A model generated the notes under the pieces. That model had not been told where the DNA came from, did not search any database, and saw only the letters and a list, made by a program, of their open reading frames with translations. 64,000 nucleotides of DNA, taken from the NCBI GenBank assembly GCA_020445255.1, contig JAGRGY010000001.1:83751-147750 (forward strand). The letters are read 5' to 3'. Positions 8,539 through 17,737 of this stretch are shown piece after piece. Made by a program: the position numbers and the translations under genes. The stretch's first letter is position 1. Each line of letters begins with the position of its first letter. This DNA comes from Gammaproteobacteria bacterium (GTDB taxonomy: Bacteria > Pseudomonadota > Gammaproteobacteria > Chromatiales > Chromatiaceae).

Positions 8539-10842
8539 ATGTCGCTGCGTCTCCGCATCCTGCTGTTTCTGTTCCTGTTCGGCCTCGTGCCGCTGATTCT
8601 CGCCGTCGTCATCAACCTGCCGCTGGTGCTCGAACGCATCGACCTGTTCTACCGTCATGCCTTCCTGCAGAACCTGCGTGCCGACTTCAGCGATCTCGAC
8701 CAGCATTTGGCCAGCCGCGATGCGAGCGTGCGCCTGCTGGCCAGGTTGCCTGAACCGGGTGCGCTGGTCGGCAGCGCCAAGGAGCAGGACAAGGCGGAGA
8801 TCGATCTGGCGCGCGCCCGTTACACGCAGTGGATCAATCGCATTCTCGGCGAAGAGCGCGACATCACCGAGATCCGCTTTCTCGACAGTGCCGGCGTGGA
8901 GCGTTTCTGGCTGGAGCGCGACAGCAAGTCCGGTGAGTGGCAGCCGACCAGCAAGCGGCTGCGCGAACTGCCGCCCGATCAGGTCGCGGCGATGCTGTCC
9001 GGACGGCTCGGCAACGTGCTGTTGAGCCCGCTGCGGATCGACCTCGATGCGGATGACCCGGCGCGCGTGTTCACGCTGCAGCTGCTGAGCACGATCACGT
9101 CCGGTTTGCCCGGCGAGCCGCCGATCGGACTGGTCGCGATCACGCTCGACGTCGCCGGGCTCGTGCGGCGTGACCAGAAGACGCTGTGGGTGCACGACGA
9201 CGGCGACTATCTGCGCCTGCCCAGCATACCGGCACCGACCGGCAACGCGTTCGACGACTTCCCGGGTCTGGTCGACGACTTCAAGGAAAACCGTGTCGTG
9301 TTGTGGGAGCAGGGCACACGCCGTGCGATCTGGGTGCCGATGTTTCGAACCACCGACGGCGGAACACTGTGGGTCGGACGCCCGGTCGACGACGAACCGC
9401 TTCGGGTGTTTCGCACCGAGATCGTGCTGCGCGTGCTGCTGATCGTTTTCGGTCTCGTTGCGCTGCAGTTCGTCGTCGCGCGCTGGATCACGCGCCGCGC
9501 CGAACGCATCGGTCGCGACCTGACCGAAGGCGTCAAGCGTACGCTCGAATCGGACGACCCGGTCAGGTTCAACTGGTCGGGCTCACCCGAGTTGCGCCAG
9601 CTGGCCGACAACCTTACCCGCCTGTCGCGCACGCACGCCAGCCAGACGCGCGACCTGCGCGAACATGCCCGCGAACTCGAGGCCACCAACCGCTACAAGT
9701 CCGAATTCCTGGCCAACGTCAGCCACGAACTGCGCACGCCGTTGAACTCGATCCTGCTGCTGTCGAAGCTGCTCGCCGGCACGGGCGCCGGACTGGATCC
9801 GGAGTCGCGCCAGCAGGCCGACGTGATCCACAAGGCGGCCTGTGACCTCAAGGCGCTGATCGAAAACATCCTCGACCTGTCGCGGATAGAGGCCGGACGC
9901 CTCGACCTGTTGGTCGAATCGGTCGTGCTCGCCGATCTGGTCGCGGATATTCGCGTGCTGTTGGAGCCCCAGTTCGATGACAAGGGGCTGCACCTCGAGG
10001 TGACGGTGGATCCCCAGGCGCCGGCCGTGATCGACACCGATCCGGACAAGGTGCGACAGGTGCTGAAGAACTTTCTCGCCAACGCGCTCAAGTTCACCGA
10101 ACGCGGCAGCGTTCTGCTGCGCGTGTCCCCGGCCAATGACCCCTACGTGGTCGCGCTGTCCGTGAAAGACACGGGGATCGGCATTCCGCATGCCAAGCAG
10201 CAGGCGATCTTCGAGGCCTTTCAGCAGGCCGACGGCTCGACCAGCCGGCGCTACGGCGGAACCGGGCTCGGGCTGACCATCAGCCGCCAGCTTGCGGATC
10301 TGCTCGGTGGCGAGATCCGCCTGGTCAGCGCGGTCGGCGCGGGCGCCGAGTTCACGCTGCTGCTGCCGGCCGTGGTCGCGCGTGCGGAGGCGCAGCCGGT
10401 GGTGCGTGTCGACTCACCGCGCGAGGCGCCGGCGGAAGAAGACCATCCGGCTGGCGACGGGCTGGAGGGTCTGCAACTGCTGCTGATGGAACCCGACGTG
10501 CGCAGCCAGCTGCGGCTGGGCGCCGTGCTGCGCGCGGCCGGCGTCGTCATCCATCTCGCCGATGATCTCGACGAGGCACTCGAGACGCTGGATGAACTGG
10601 GACACGTCGATGTACTGCTGATCGATGCCGCCATGCCCGGCAAGGACGCGTGTGATACGATTGCGGGCATGCGTGAGCGTCTGGCGAGCGGTACGGTCAT
10701 CGTCGGGCTGGTGCCCGAGGCCGATGCGGATGCACGTGAAGTGTGCCTCGCGCGCGGCGCCGACGACGTGGTTGCCCTTCCGTGCAGTGCACGCGAGCTG
10801 TCCGAGGTGCTGATGCGGAATCTGCGCCACGACGCCGGGTAG
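8539..10842 (+). CDS. hybrid sensor histidine kinase
   Basis: A 767-residue inner-membrane kinase. TM1 lies at about residues 8-30, a periplasmic sensor of ~265 residues follows, TM2 lies at 297-316, then a HAMP-like linker. The HisKA domain has the phospho-acceptor H396 (VSHELRTP), and the HATPase has DTGIGIP and GGTGLGL boxes (~548-600). The C-terminal receiver (~650-760) keeps an aspartate in a LLIDAAMPG motif but has a sparse acidic pocket. The ATG at 8539 was chosen because the upstream extension is antisense to truC and hydrophilic. It is followed after three bases by the REC-PAS gene. The signal is unknown. Confidence 0.9.
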   Translation: MSLRLRILLFLFLFGLVPLILAVVINLPLVLERIDLFYRHAFLQNLRADFSDLDQHLASRDASVRLLARLPEPGALVGSAKEQDKAEIDLARARYTQWINRILGEERDITEIRFLDSAGVERFWLERDSKSGEWQPTSKRLRELPPDQVAAMLSGRLGNVLLSPLRIDLDADDPARVFTLQLLSTITSGLPGEPPIGLVAITLDVAGLVRRDQKTLWVHDDGDYLRLPSIPAPTGNAFDDFPGLVDDFKENRVVLWEQGTRRAIWVPMFRTTDGGTLWVGRPVDDEPLRVFRTEIVLRVLLIVFGLVALQFVVARWITRRAERIGRDLTEGVKRTLESDDPVRFNWSGSPELRQLADNLTRLSRTHASQTRDLREHARELEATNRYKSEFLANVSHELRTPLNSILLLSKLLAGTGAGLDPESRQQADVIHKAACDLKALIENILDLSRIEAGRLDLLVESVVLADLVADIRVLLEPQFDDKGLHLEVTVDPQAPAVIDTDPDKVRQVLKNFLANALKFTERGSVLLRVSPANDPYVVALSVKDTGIGIPHAKQQAIFEAFQQADGSTSRRYGGTGLGLTISRQLADLLGGEIRLVSAVGAGAEFTLLLPAVVARAEAQPVVRVDSPREAPAEEDHPAGDGLEGLQLLLMEPDVRSQLRLGAVLRAAGVVIHLADDLDEALETLDELGHVDVLLIDAAMPGKDACDTIAGMRERLASGTVIVGLVPEADADAREVCLARGADDVVALPCSARELSEVLMRNLRHDAG

Positions 10843-10845
10843 ACA

Positions 10846-11712
10846 ATGAAGCGATATGCCGGATTCAAACTGCTCGCAGTAGACGACAACGAACACAACC
10901 TGTTCACGTTGCGTGCACTGGTCCAGCAGCATATGGACGTCAAGATCCTCGAGGCGCGCGGTGGCGCGGAGGCCCTGGAGATCGCCCAGGCGCATCCCGA
11001 TATAGACCTGATCATCCTCGACGTGCAGATGCCCGAGGTGGATGGCTTCGAGACCGCGCAGATGCTCAAGGCGCGGCGCAAGACCCGCGACATCCCGATC
11101 ATCTTCCTGACCGCGGCATTCAAGACCGAGGATTTCCAGCGCAAGGGCTACGATGTCGGCGCGGTCGACTATCTGCTCAAGCCGATCGACGACAACCAGT
11201 TCCTGAACAAGATCAGCACGTATTTCCGCCTGATCGAGAAGGAGCGCCAGCTCAATCAGGTACTCGAGGAAAAGGTCGCGCAGCGCACCGCGGAGCTGTT
11301 CCAGGCCAAGCAGTATCTGGAGAACATTCTCATGTACATGGGCGAGGCACTGCTGGTGCTGTCCCCGGACGGCGTCATCCGCGAGGTGAATCCCGCCGCG
11401 TGTGAGATGCTGGGTTACGTACGTGACGAGCTGGTCGGCATGTCGATCGGTGACGTGTTCGAGGAAGAGGGCGAGGAACAGGCGGACGCTTTCATGGGCA
11501 CCTGGCTCGAAGCGCTGATCCGTACCGGGGCGCTACGCGACATCGACGCCGCGTTCATCGCCAAGAGTGGTGAGCGCCTGCCGATCCTGTTTTCGCGCAC
11601 CGCGGTGCTGAACGCCGACGGTGCAATTGGCGATATCATCTGCATCGCCAAGAACATGCGTGGCTATCGCAAGGTCGCCGACGCGGCAGATGTATCGAGT
11701 GCGGCTGGTTGA
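10846..11712 (+). CDS. response regulator with REC and PAS domains
   Basis: A 288-residue soluble protein. The receiver domain (residues ~8-125) has the acidic pair DD13-14, phospho-acceptor D59 (LIILDVQMP) and a conserved lysine in LLKPID. A coiled linker (~125-155) leads to a PAS domain (~160-275). There is no DNA-binding or enzymatic output domain, so it probably passes signals to another protein. It lies three bases after the hybrid kinase and is almost certainly its partner. The ArsR gene follows after 17 bases. Confidence 0.88.
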   Translation: MKRYAGFKLLAVDDNEHNLFTLRALVQQHMDVKILEARGGAEALEIAQAHPDIDLIILDVQMPEVDGFETAQMLKARRKTRDIPIIFLTAAFKTEDFQRKGYDVGAVDYLLKPIDDNQFLNKISTYFRLIEKERQLNQVLEEKVAQRTAELFQAKQYLENILMYMGEALLVLSPDGVIREVNPAACEMLGYVRDELVGMSIGDVFEEEGEEQADAFMGTWLEALIRTGALRDIDAAFIAKSGERLPILFSRTAVLNADGAIGDIICIAKNMRGYRKVADAADVSSAAG

Positions 11713-11729
11713 TGCTGTAGGAGCAAGTA

Positions 11730-12068
11730 ATGACTGACCCGGTAGAACCGCAACTTCCCGGCGACGAGGATCCGACGATGACGGCCAACGCGCTGAAGGC
11801 GATGGCCCATCCGCTGCGCTGGAAGATTCTGTGTACGCTCGGTGATCGCGAGTTGTCGGTCGGCGAGATCGTCGACCAGACGGGCACGTCGCAGAGCAAC
11901 ATATCGCAGCACCTGGAACAGTTGCGCAACAAGAACATCGTGACATCGCGCAAGGAGGCGAACCGTATCTATTACCGCATCCGCAACGGCAAGTTGCTCG
12001 AGTTGATCGGCACGATGCGTTCGGTGTTGTGTCCCACCTACCTCGACGACCGTTACACCGGCGATTGA
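11730..12068 (+). CDS. ArsR-family regulator with BigR/SqrR-type cysteine pair
   Basis: A 112-residue winged-helix repressor of the ArsR/SmtB type, with the recognition helix around residues 50-68 (TGTSQSNISQHLEQL). It has two cysteines, C35 in the KILC motif and C101 near the C-terminus, 66 residues apart. From memory, SqrR and BigR, which sense reactive sulfur species by forming a polysulfide bridge, carry cysteines at matching places with the same spacing. The metal-site motifs ELCVCDL and DxHx9H are absent. The start has an AGGAG site 7 bases upstream. A plausible target is the promoter at 13341-13382; this is inference. Confidence 0.85.
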   Translation: MTDPVEPQLPGDEDPTMTANALKAMAHPLRWKILCTLGDRELSVGEIVDQTGTSQSNISQHLEQLRNKNIVTSRKEANRIYYRIRNGKLLELIGTMRSVLCPTYLDDRYTGD

Positions 12069-12162
12069 CTGCGGTGATGCCCGGGCGCGAGCGCACCGCG
12101 GTGTAAGCCGTGCGACCCCGCGGTAACGCCCCGGTCCTGCCGGCACCCTGTTCGCCCGTTTC

Positions 12163-13239
12163 GTGTCGCTGATCGCGCATTACCAGTCCCGCATCGCCGC
12201 CGGCGAGCTTGCCGACGATCCCGAGCAGCGGCGCGCGATCGCCGCGCTGCAGCGTGTTGCCGATGAACTCGCCGCGGCGCCACCGACCGGATGGCGCAAT
12301 CTGTTTCGCAAGCCGCCACCGGCGCCACGCGGCGTGTACCTCTGGGGAGGTGTGGGCCGCGGCAAGACCTGGCTGATGGACGTGTTCCATGAGCAGCTCG
12401 GCGGAGTCGGTCGGAAACGCCTCCATTTCCATCGTTTCATGCAGCGGGTACATGGCGAACTCGCCGAGATCAAGGGCAAGGCGAATCCACTGGCGATCGT
12501 CGCGGCGCGCATGGCCAGTGACTGGCGGCTGCTGTGCCTGGACGAGTTCAACGTTGTCGACATCGGTGATGCGGTGATACTCGCCGGCCTGCTGAGGGGG
12601 TTGCTTGACCAGGGTGTTGTGCTGGTGACGACATCCAACGTGCTTCCCGACGAGCTCTACCGCGACGGCATCCAACGCGCCAGTTTCCTGCCCGCGATCG
12701 ACCTGCTGAACCGGCATACCGAGGTGGTCCATGTCGGTGGCGACCGCGACTACCGCAAGCTCGTGCTCGAGCGGTCGCAGGTCTATCACACGCCGCTTGG
12801 CGGTGAGACAGACGCGCGCCTGCACGACGAGTTTCACCACCTCGCGCATGCGTCGGCCGACGGCCCTGGCGAGTTGGTCATCAACGGCCGTGTCATGCCG
12901 TACCGCCACCGCACCGGCGGCATGGTGTGGTTCGACTTCGAGGCGCTGTGCGGTCCGCCACGCAGCCAGAACGACTACATCGAACTCGCGCGCACCCACC
13001 ACACCGTGTTCATCTCCGATGTGCCGGTCATGGGTGGTTCGCGCGACGACCGTACGCGGCGTTTCATCTTCCTGATCGACGAGTTCTACGACCGCCGGGT
13101 CAAGCTGGTGATCAGCGCCGAGGCGCCCGTACAGCGCCTGTACATCGGCGAGCGGCTCGCGTTCGAGTTCCAGCGCACGATCAGCCGGCTGACCGAGATG
13201 CAGACGCCTGCGTTTCTCGGGCGACCGCATCTGGGGTGA
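12163..13239 (+). CDS. zapE: cell division protein ZapE (AFG1-like ATPase)
   Basis: A 358-residue P-loop ATPase of the AFG1/ZapE family, about the usual length. Walker A is GGVGRGKT near residues 63-70; Walker B is LLCLDEFNV near 123-131. In E. coli ZapE associates with the Z ring during constriction and low-oxygen growth. The start is GTG at 12163; no strong ribosome-binding site precedes it, and 94 bases separate it from the ArsR gene. A long antisense frame across this gene is a GC-bias artefact. Confidence 0.9.
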   Translation: MSLIAHYQSRIAAGELADDPEQRRAIAALQRVADELAAAPPTGWRNLFRKPPPAPRGVYLWGGVGRGKTWLMDVFHEQLGGVGRKRLHFHRFMQRVHGELAEIKGKANPLAIVAARMASDWRLLCLDEFNVVDIGDAVILAGLLRGLLDQGVVLVTTSNVLPDELYRDGIQRASFLPAIDLLNRHTEVVHVGGDRDYRKLVLERSQVYHTPLGGETDARLHDEFHHLAHASADGPGELVINGRVMPYRHRTGGMVWFDFEALCGPPRSQNDYIELARTHHTVFISDVPVMGGSRDDRTRRFIFLIDEFYDRRVKLVISAEAPVQRLYIGERLAFEFQRTISRLTEMQTPAFLGRPHLG

Positions 13240-13340
13240 GCGCGGCGCCGACGTGGGAGGCGAATGGCGGCGATTCCGGTTCGTCGTTAGAAGCGGGTGT
13301 TCGAAGATGGCCGGGCGCGGCGTGCCGGCCTATGCTTCCT

Positions 13341-13369
13341 TTGATTTATGGATAAAAAACTATTATATT
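13341..13369 (+). promoter_or_regulatory. sigma-70-like promoter for the RND efflux operon
   Basis: A TTGATT -35 element (13341-13346) and a TATATT -10 element (13364-13369) are separated by 17 bases in an AT-rich island that contrasts with the surrounding GC-rich DNA. The -10 runs into the inverted repeat at 13367-13382, an arrangement typical of repressor-controlled promoters. Confidence 0.6.
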
Positions 13370-13382
13370 AGGAAATGCTAAT
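13367..13382. promoter_or_regulatory. inverted-repeat operator candidate before the RND operon
   Basis: Perfect 5-base arms ATTAG and CTAAT are separated by six bases (GAAATG). The site overlaps the -10 element and lies 20 bases before the ATG at 13402, so a bound protein would block transcription. The nearby ArsR-family gene at 11730-12068 is the obvious candidate ligand, inferred from proximity and from family preference for AT-rich palindromes. Confidence 0.5.
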
Positions 13383-13401
13383 GTTTAGAGGACGACACCG
13401 T

Positions 13402-14460
13402 ATGCAAATATTCGCCCGCGCATCGTTGCCCATCGCGGCCGTGCTGGCCCTGCTGATGGCCCAACCGGCCGCGAGCGCCGCCGATCTGACGACGGCGGAG
13501 GTCGCCCGCGTCGACCTGCCGCGCGTGTACCGGCTGGACGGTATCGCCGAGGCGGTCAACCGCAGCACGGTATCGGCGCAGACCTCCGGGCGCGTGACCG
13601 AGGTCCATTTCGACGTCGACGACTATGTCAGCGCCGGCGAGGTCATCGTGCGCATCGAGGACAGTCAGCAGCGCGCCTCGGTGACCCGGGCCGAGGCCAA
13701 TCTGAAGGCCGCAATGGCCCGCCGCGGCGACGCCGAGAAGGAATACGCGCGGATCAGGGGCGTTTTCGACAAGGGGGCGGTGGCCAAGGCTGACATGGAC
13801 AAGGCGGAGGCGGCGCTGAAAGAGACGCGGGCTGCCGCCGAGGCCGCCGAGGCCGCACTCGCCCAGGCCCGCCAGGAACTCGGATATGCCGAGGTTGCAG
13901 CACCTTACAACGGCATCGTCATCGAGCGCCTGGTCGAGGTCGGCGAGACGGTCGCACCGGGCAAACCGCTGATGTCCGGGCTGTCCCTGGACAGCATGCG
14001 GGTCACGGTCGACGTGCCACAGAACCTGGTCGACGCGATCCGCAATGAGGGCAAGGCACAGGCGCAGGTCGACGGCAAATGGCTCGCGGCCAAGTCGGTC
14101 ACCGTGTTCCCGGTCGCCGACCCGCGCTCCGACACCTTCAAGGTTCGCCTGGTTCTGCCCGACGGCACCAAAGGGGTGTTTCCTGGCATGTACGTCAAGG
14201 TGGGTTTCGTGACCGGCGTCGAGCCGGGCATCGTGATCCCGGTGTCGGCGATCGTGCTGCGCTCCGAGGTGGTCGGCGTGTACGTGGTCGGCGAGGAGGG
14301 ACGGGTCAGCTTCCGCCACATCCGGCTCGGGTCGGCCGCCGGGCCGGATCATGTCGGCGTGCTCGCGGGTCTGCACGCGGGCGAGCGGGTGGCGACCGAT
14401 CCGGTCGCGGCGACGATCGCGCTGAAATCGCAACGCGCCGGGCGGGTGTCCGATGAATAA
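13402..14460 (+). CDS. RND efflux periplasmic adaptor (membrane fusion protein)
   Basis: A 352-residue periplasmic adaptor of a tripartite pump. It has an N-terminal signal peptide ending near AASA, a biotinyl-lipoyl-like half motif, an alpha-helical hairpin (~75-150, with alternating Ala/Glu/Lys heptads), and a beta-barrel domain. The start was placed at ATG 13402, which precedes the signal peptide and follows an AGAGGA site; ATGs at 13375 and 13381 fall inside the inverted repeat. It overlaps the transporter gene by 8 bases. No outer-membrane TolC partner is encoded here. Confidence 0.9.
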   Translation: MQIFARASLPIAAVLALLMAQPAASAADLTTAEVARVDLPRVYRLDGIAEAVNRSTVSAQTSGRVTEVHFDVDDYVSAGEVIVRIEDSQQRASVTRAEANLKAAMARRGDAEKEYARIRGVFDKGAVAKADMDKAEAALKETRAAAEAAEAALAQARQELGYAEVAAPYNGIVIERLVEVGETVAPGKPLMSGLSLDSMRVTVDVPQNLVDAIRNEGKAQAQVDGKWLAAKSVTVFPVADPRSDTFKVRLVLPDGTKGVFPGMYVKVGFVTGVEPGIVIPVSAIVLRSEVVGVYVVGEEGRVSFRHIRLGSAAGPDHVGVLAGLHAGERVATDPVAATIALKSQRAGRVSDE

Positions 14461-17400
14461 GCTGGGATTCTCGGGTTCGATCGCCGAGAAATTCCAGGCC
14501 ACCCAGATCACGCCGCTGCTGGCGCTGGTCGGTCTGCTTCTCGGCGTGTTCGCGGTCATGGTGACGCCGCGCGAGGAGGAGCCGCAGATCAACGTCACGT
14601 TCGCCAACGTGTTCATCCCGTTTCCCGGGGCGTCGGCGCGCGAGGTGGAGAGCCTGATCGCATCGCCCGCCGAGCAGGTGCTCGACGAGATCGATGGCAT
14701 CGAGCACGTGTACTCCACGTCGATGCCGGGCATGGCCGTATTGACGGTGCAATACCTGGTCGGTGAGGACCGCACCGACGCGATCGTGCGCCTTTACAGC
14801 AAGATCATGTCGAACCAGGACTGGCTACCGGGCGCGATCGGCGCCGGCCTGCCGATCGTCAAACCGAAGGGTATCGACGACGTACCGATCGTGACCGTGA
14901 CGCTGTGGGCCAAGGATCCGGCGGCGGGTACCTTCGAGCTGGGTCAGGTCGCACACGCGATCGAGTCCGAACTCAAGCGCGTGCCCGGCACGCGCGACAT
15001 CTACACGATCGGTGCCGCGGAACACGTGGTGCGGGTCGAGCTCGATCCCCAGGCGCTGGCGTCGCACGGCATGGATCCGCGTGACCTGCGCGCTGCCTTG
15101 CAGGCGGCGAACGTAACCCGCGACAACATCGGCGTGGTCGCCAACGATCAGGAACTGCTGGTACAGGCCGGTGTGTTTCTCAGCCATGCGGACGAGATCG
15201 AGGACCTGGTGGTCGGCGTGCACGAGGGCAAACCGGTGTTCCTGCGCGACGTGGCACGCGTGCAACGGGGTCCGGACCTGCCGACGACCTACGTCTGGAC
15301 CGGGGCCGGCCCGTCGAGCACCGACACGGAGCTGCGCGACAGCGGCGAGGTGCCCGCCGTGACCATAGCGGTCGCCAAGAAACCGGGTACCAACGCGGTC
15401 GAGATCGCCCGGCGGGTGATCGAGCGCTTCAATCAGCTGGAGGGCATCTACATCCCCGAAGGCATTGGCGTACAGGTCACACGCAACTACGGGGCCACCG
15501 CCGACGCGAAGGCCAAGAAGCTGATCAGCAAGCTGGTGTTTGCAACTGCCTCGGTGGTGCTGCTGGTGTTGCTGGCGCTGGGATGGCGCGAGGCCGTGAT
15601 CGTCGGTTCCGCCGTGGTCGTGACACTGGCGGCGACGCTGTTCGCATCGTGGGCATGGGGCTTCACGCTGAACCGCGTGTCGCTGTTCGCGTTGATCTTT
15701 TCGATCGGTATCCTGGTCGACGACGCGATCGTCGTCGTCGAGAACGTGCACCGGCATCTGTCGATGGGCACCAAGCGCCTGCTCGAGGCGATTCCGGCCG
15801 CGGTCGACGAAGTTGGCGGGCCGACCATCCTGGCCACGTTCACGGTCATCGCCGCGCTGCTGCCGATGGCGTTCGTGACCGGACTGATGGGCCCGTACAT
15901 GAGCCCGATCCCGATCAACGCCTCGCTCGGCATGCTGATCTCACTGGTGGTCGCGTTCGTGTTCACGCCGTGGATGAGCAACCGGATGCTTGCCAGCGTG
16001 GCGGACAGGTTCGCCTCGCACGGTCACGAGGGTTCGCCGGGCCTGGAGCGTTTCTTCGACCGCGTCATGTCGCCGTTCCTGGTGGGTGCAGCCGGTTACC
16101 GCAACCGCTGGAAACTGCTGGCCGGGATCCTGATCCTGATCACCTTGTCGATCCTGCTCGTGGTCGGCAAAGCGGTGATCCTGAAGATGCTGCCGTTCGA
16201 CAACAAGTCCGAGTTCCAGGTGGTGCTCGACATGCCTGAGGGCAGCAGCCTCGAACACACGACGCGGGTGCTGAACGACATCGCAAGCTACATCGGAACC
16301 GTGCCCGAGGTGACCGATTACCAGGTGTATTCAGGTACCGCGGCGCCGATAAGCTTCAACGGCCTGGTGCGCCAGTACTACCTGCGCGACGGTGCCAACG
16401 TCGGTGACATCCAGGTCAACCTGGTCGACGCGCACCATCGTGAGCGCAAGAGCCACCAGGTCGCGTTGTCGGTTCGCGAGCAGGTGCAGCAGATTGCCAG
16501 CGCGCAGGGCGGCAATGCCAAGATCGTCGAGGTCCCGCCCGGGCCGCCGGTGATGTCGCCGTTGGTCGCCGAGGTCTACGGTCTCGACTACGAGGGCCAG
16601 ATTGCCGCGGCCAAGTCGTTGCGCCAGACCTTCCAGTCGACACCCGACATCGTCGATGTGGACGATTCGGTCGAGTATCCGTCGGAGAAGGGCGTGGTGC
16701 TGGTCGACCGTGCCAAAGCCGCCCGCCTCGGCGTGCCGCAGAGCAGCATCGTCGATGCCCTCGGGATCGCGCTCGGCGGCGAGGACATGAGTTACCTGCA
16801 CGCGACCCACCACAAGTACGCCGTGCCGATCCGCGTGCGCTACGGCGAGGCCGACCGCGCCGACCTGTCGCAGGTCCTGGCGCTCAAGGTGCGCAGCGAG
16901 ACCGGCGCGCTGGTGCCGCTGTCGGAGATCGTCGCCGTGGTGCCGGCGGTGCGCGAATACAGCATCCATCACAAGGACCTGCTGCCGGTCGTCTACGTGA
17001 CCGGCGACATGGCCGGCAAGACCGACAGCCCGCTGTACGGCCTGTTCGAGATATCGGACCGTCTCGAGCAATCGGGCGGCCCGGAGCAGTGGCTGTTGTC
17101 CCAACCGCCGAACCCGTACGAGTACAGCATCAAGTGGGACGGTGAATGGCAGGTGACCTATGACACCTTCCGCGACATGGGCATCGCCTATTCGATCGGG
17201 CTTCTGCTGATCTACCTGCTGGTGGTCGCGCAGTTCCGCTCCTATCTGGTGCCGCTGGTGATCATGGCGCCGATCCCGCTGACCGTGATCGGTATCCTGC
17301 CCGGGCACGCCATCATGCAACTGCTGACGGGTGCCGGTCAGTTCACCGCCACCTCGATGATCGGCATGATCGCGCTGGCCGGGATCATCGTGCGCAACTC

Positions 17401-17683
17401 GATCCTGCTGGTCGACTTCATCAACCAGGAGGTGCGCGAGGGGGTGCCGTTCGATCGCGCCGTCGTGCGCTCCGCCGCGGTGCGCGCGAAGCCGATCGTG
17501 CTGACCGGCCTGGCCGCGATGGCCGGTGCCTTCTTCATTCTCGATGACCCGATCTTCTCGGGGCTGGCGGTGTCGCTGATCTTCGGCCTGTTCGTGTCGA
17601 CGATCCTGACGCTTATCGTGATACCGGTGGTCTATTACGGCGTGATGCAGTCGCGTGTTGCGGGCATCACGGGCGAGCGCTGA
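14453..17683 (+). CDS. RND efflux transporter, inner-membrane subunit
   Basis: A 1076-residue proton-driven RND pump of normal length, with 12 expected membrane segments in two halves. TM4 carries the proton-relay aspartate pair in the motif GILVDDAIVVVENVHRH. Two large periplasmic loops follow TM1 and TM7. The sequence is of the general AcrB-like superfamily but is not a close match to AcrB in memory, so the substrate is left open. It starts inside the end of the adaptor gene, which shows translational coupling. A dithiol ArsR gene and a repressible promoter upstream hint at sulfur or redox stress, but this is inference. Confidence 0.93.
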   Translation: MNKLGFSGSIAEKFQATQITPLLALVGLLLGVFAVMVTPREEEPQINVTFANVFIPFPGASAREVESLIASPAEQVLDEIDGIEHVYSTSMPGMAVLTVQYLVGEDRTDAIVRLYSKIMSNQDWLPGAIGAGLPIVKPKGIDDVPIVTVTLWAKDPAAGTFELGQVAHAIESELKRVPGTRDIYTIGAAEHVVRVELDPQALASHGMDPRDLRAALQAANVTRDNIGVVANDQELLVQAGVFLSHADEIEDLVVGVHEGKPVFLRDVARVQRGPDLPTTYVWTGAGPSSTDTELRDSGEVPAVTIAVAKKPGTNAVEIARRVIERFNQLEGIYIPEGIGVQVTRNYGATADAKAKKLISKLVFATASVVLLVLLALGWREAVIVGSAVVVTLAATLFASWAWGFTLNRVSLFALIFSIGILVDDAIVVVENVHRHLSMGTKRLLEAIPAAVDEVGGPTILATFTVIAALLPMAFVTGLMGPYMSPIPINASLGMLISLVVAFVFTPWMSNRMLASVADRFASHGHEGSPGLERFFDRVMSPFLVGAAGYRNRWKLLAGILILITLSILLVVGKAVILKMLPFDNKSEFQVVLDMPEGSSLEHTTRVLNDIASYIGTVPEVTDYQVYSGTAAPISFNGLVRQYYLRDGANVGDIQVNLVDAHHRERKSHQVALSVREQVQQIASAQGGNAKIVEVPPGPPVMSPLVAEVYGLDYEGQIAAAKSLRQTFQSTPDIVDVDDSVEYPSEKGVVLVDRAKAARLGVPQSSIVDALGIALGGEDMSYLHATHHKYAVPIRVRYGEADRADLSQVLALKVRSETGALVPLSEIVAVVPAVREYSIHHKDLLPVVYVTGDMAGKTDSPLYGLFEISDRLEQSGGPEQWLLSQPPNPYEYSIKWDGEWQVTYDTFRDMGIAYSIGLLLIYLLVVAQFRSYLVPLVIMAPIPLTVIGILPGHAIMQLLTGAGQFTATSMIGMIALAGIIVRNSILLVDFINQEVREGVPFDRAVVRSAAVRAKPIVLTGLAAMAGAFFILDDPIFSGLAVSLIFGLFVSTILTLIVIPVVYYGVMQSRVAGITGER

Positions 17684-17702
17684 GGAATGATTGCGTGCCG
17701 CT

Positions 17703-17737
17703 AAAAAGAACACACCCCGCGTGAGCGGGGTGGGTTC
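17703..17737 (-). terminator. intrinsic terminator, minus strand
   Basis: Read on the minus strand, a long hairpin (arms of about 13 pairs including CACCCCGC/GCGGGGTG and closing GAAC/GTTC, loop of four) is followed at once by TTTTT. On the plus strand the run is on the wrong side for the RND gene. It therefore ends a minus-strand transcript from the 18.0 kb side, either the TraB mRNA or a separate RNA. Confidence 0.8.

Noticed and set aside
11533..13230. Long minus-strand open frame (565 codons) across the ArsR and zapE genes
   Set aside because: Same antisense effect; composition is Arg/His/Val-rich with no family features.
13310..13331. GC hairpin between zapE and the RND operon as a terminator
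   Set aside because: Six-pair arms GGCCGG/CCGGCC are present but no T-run follows.
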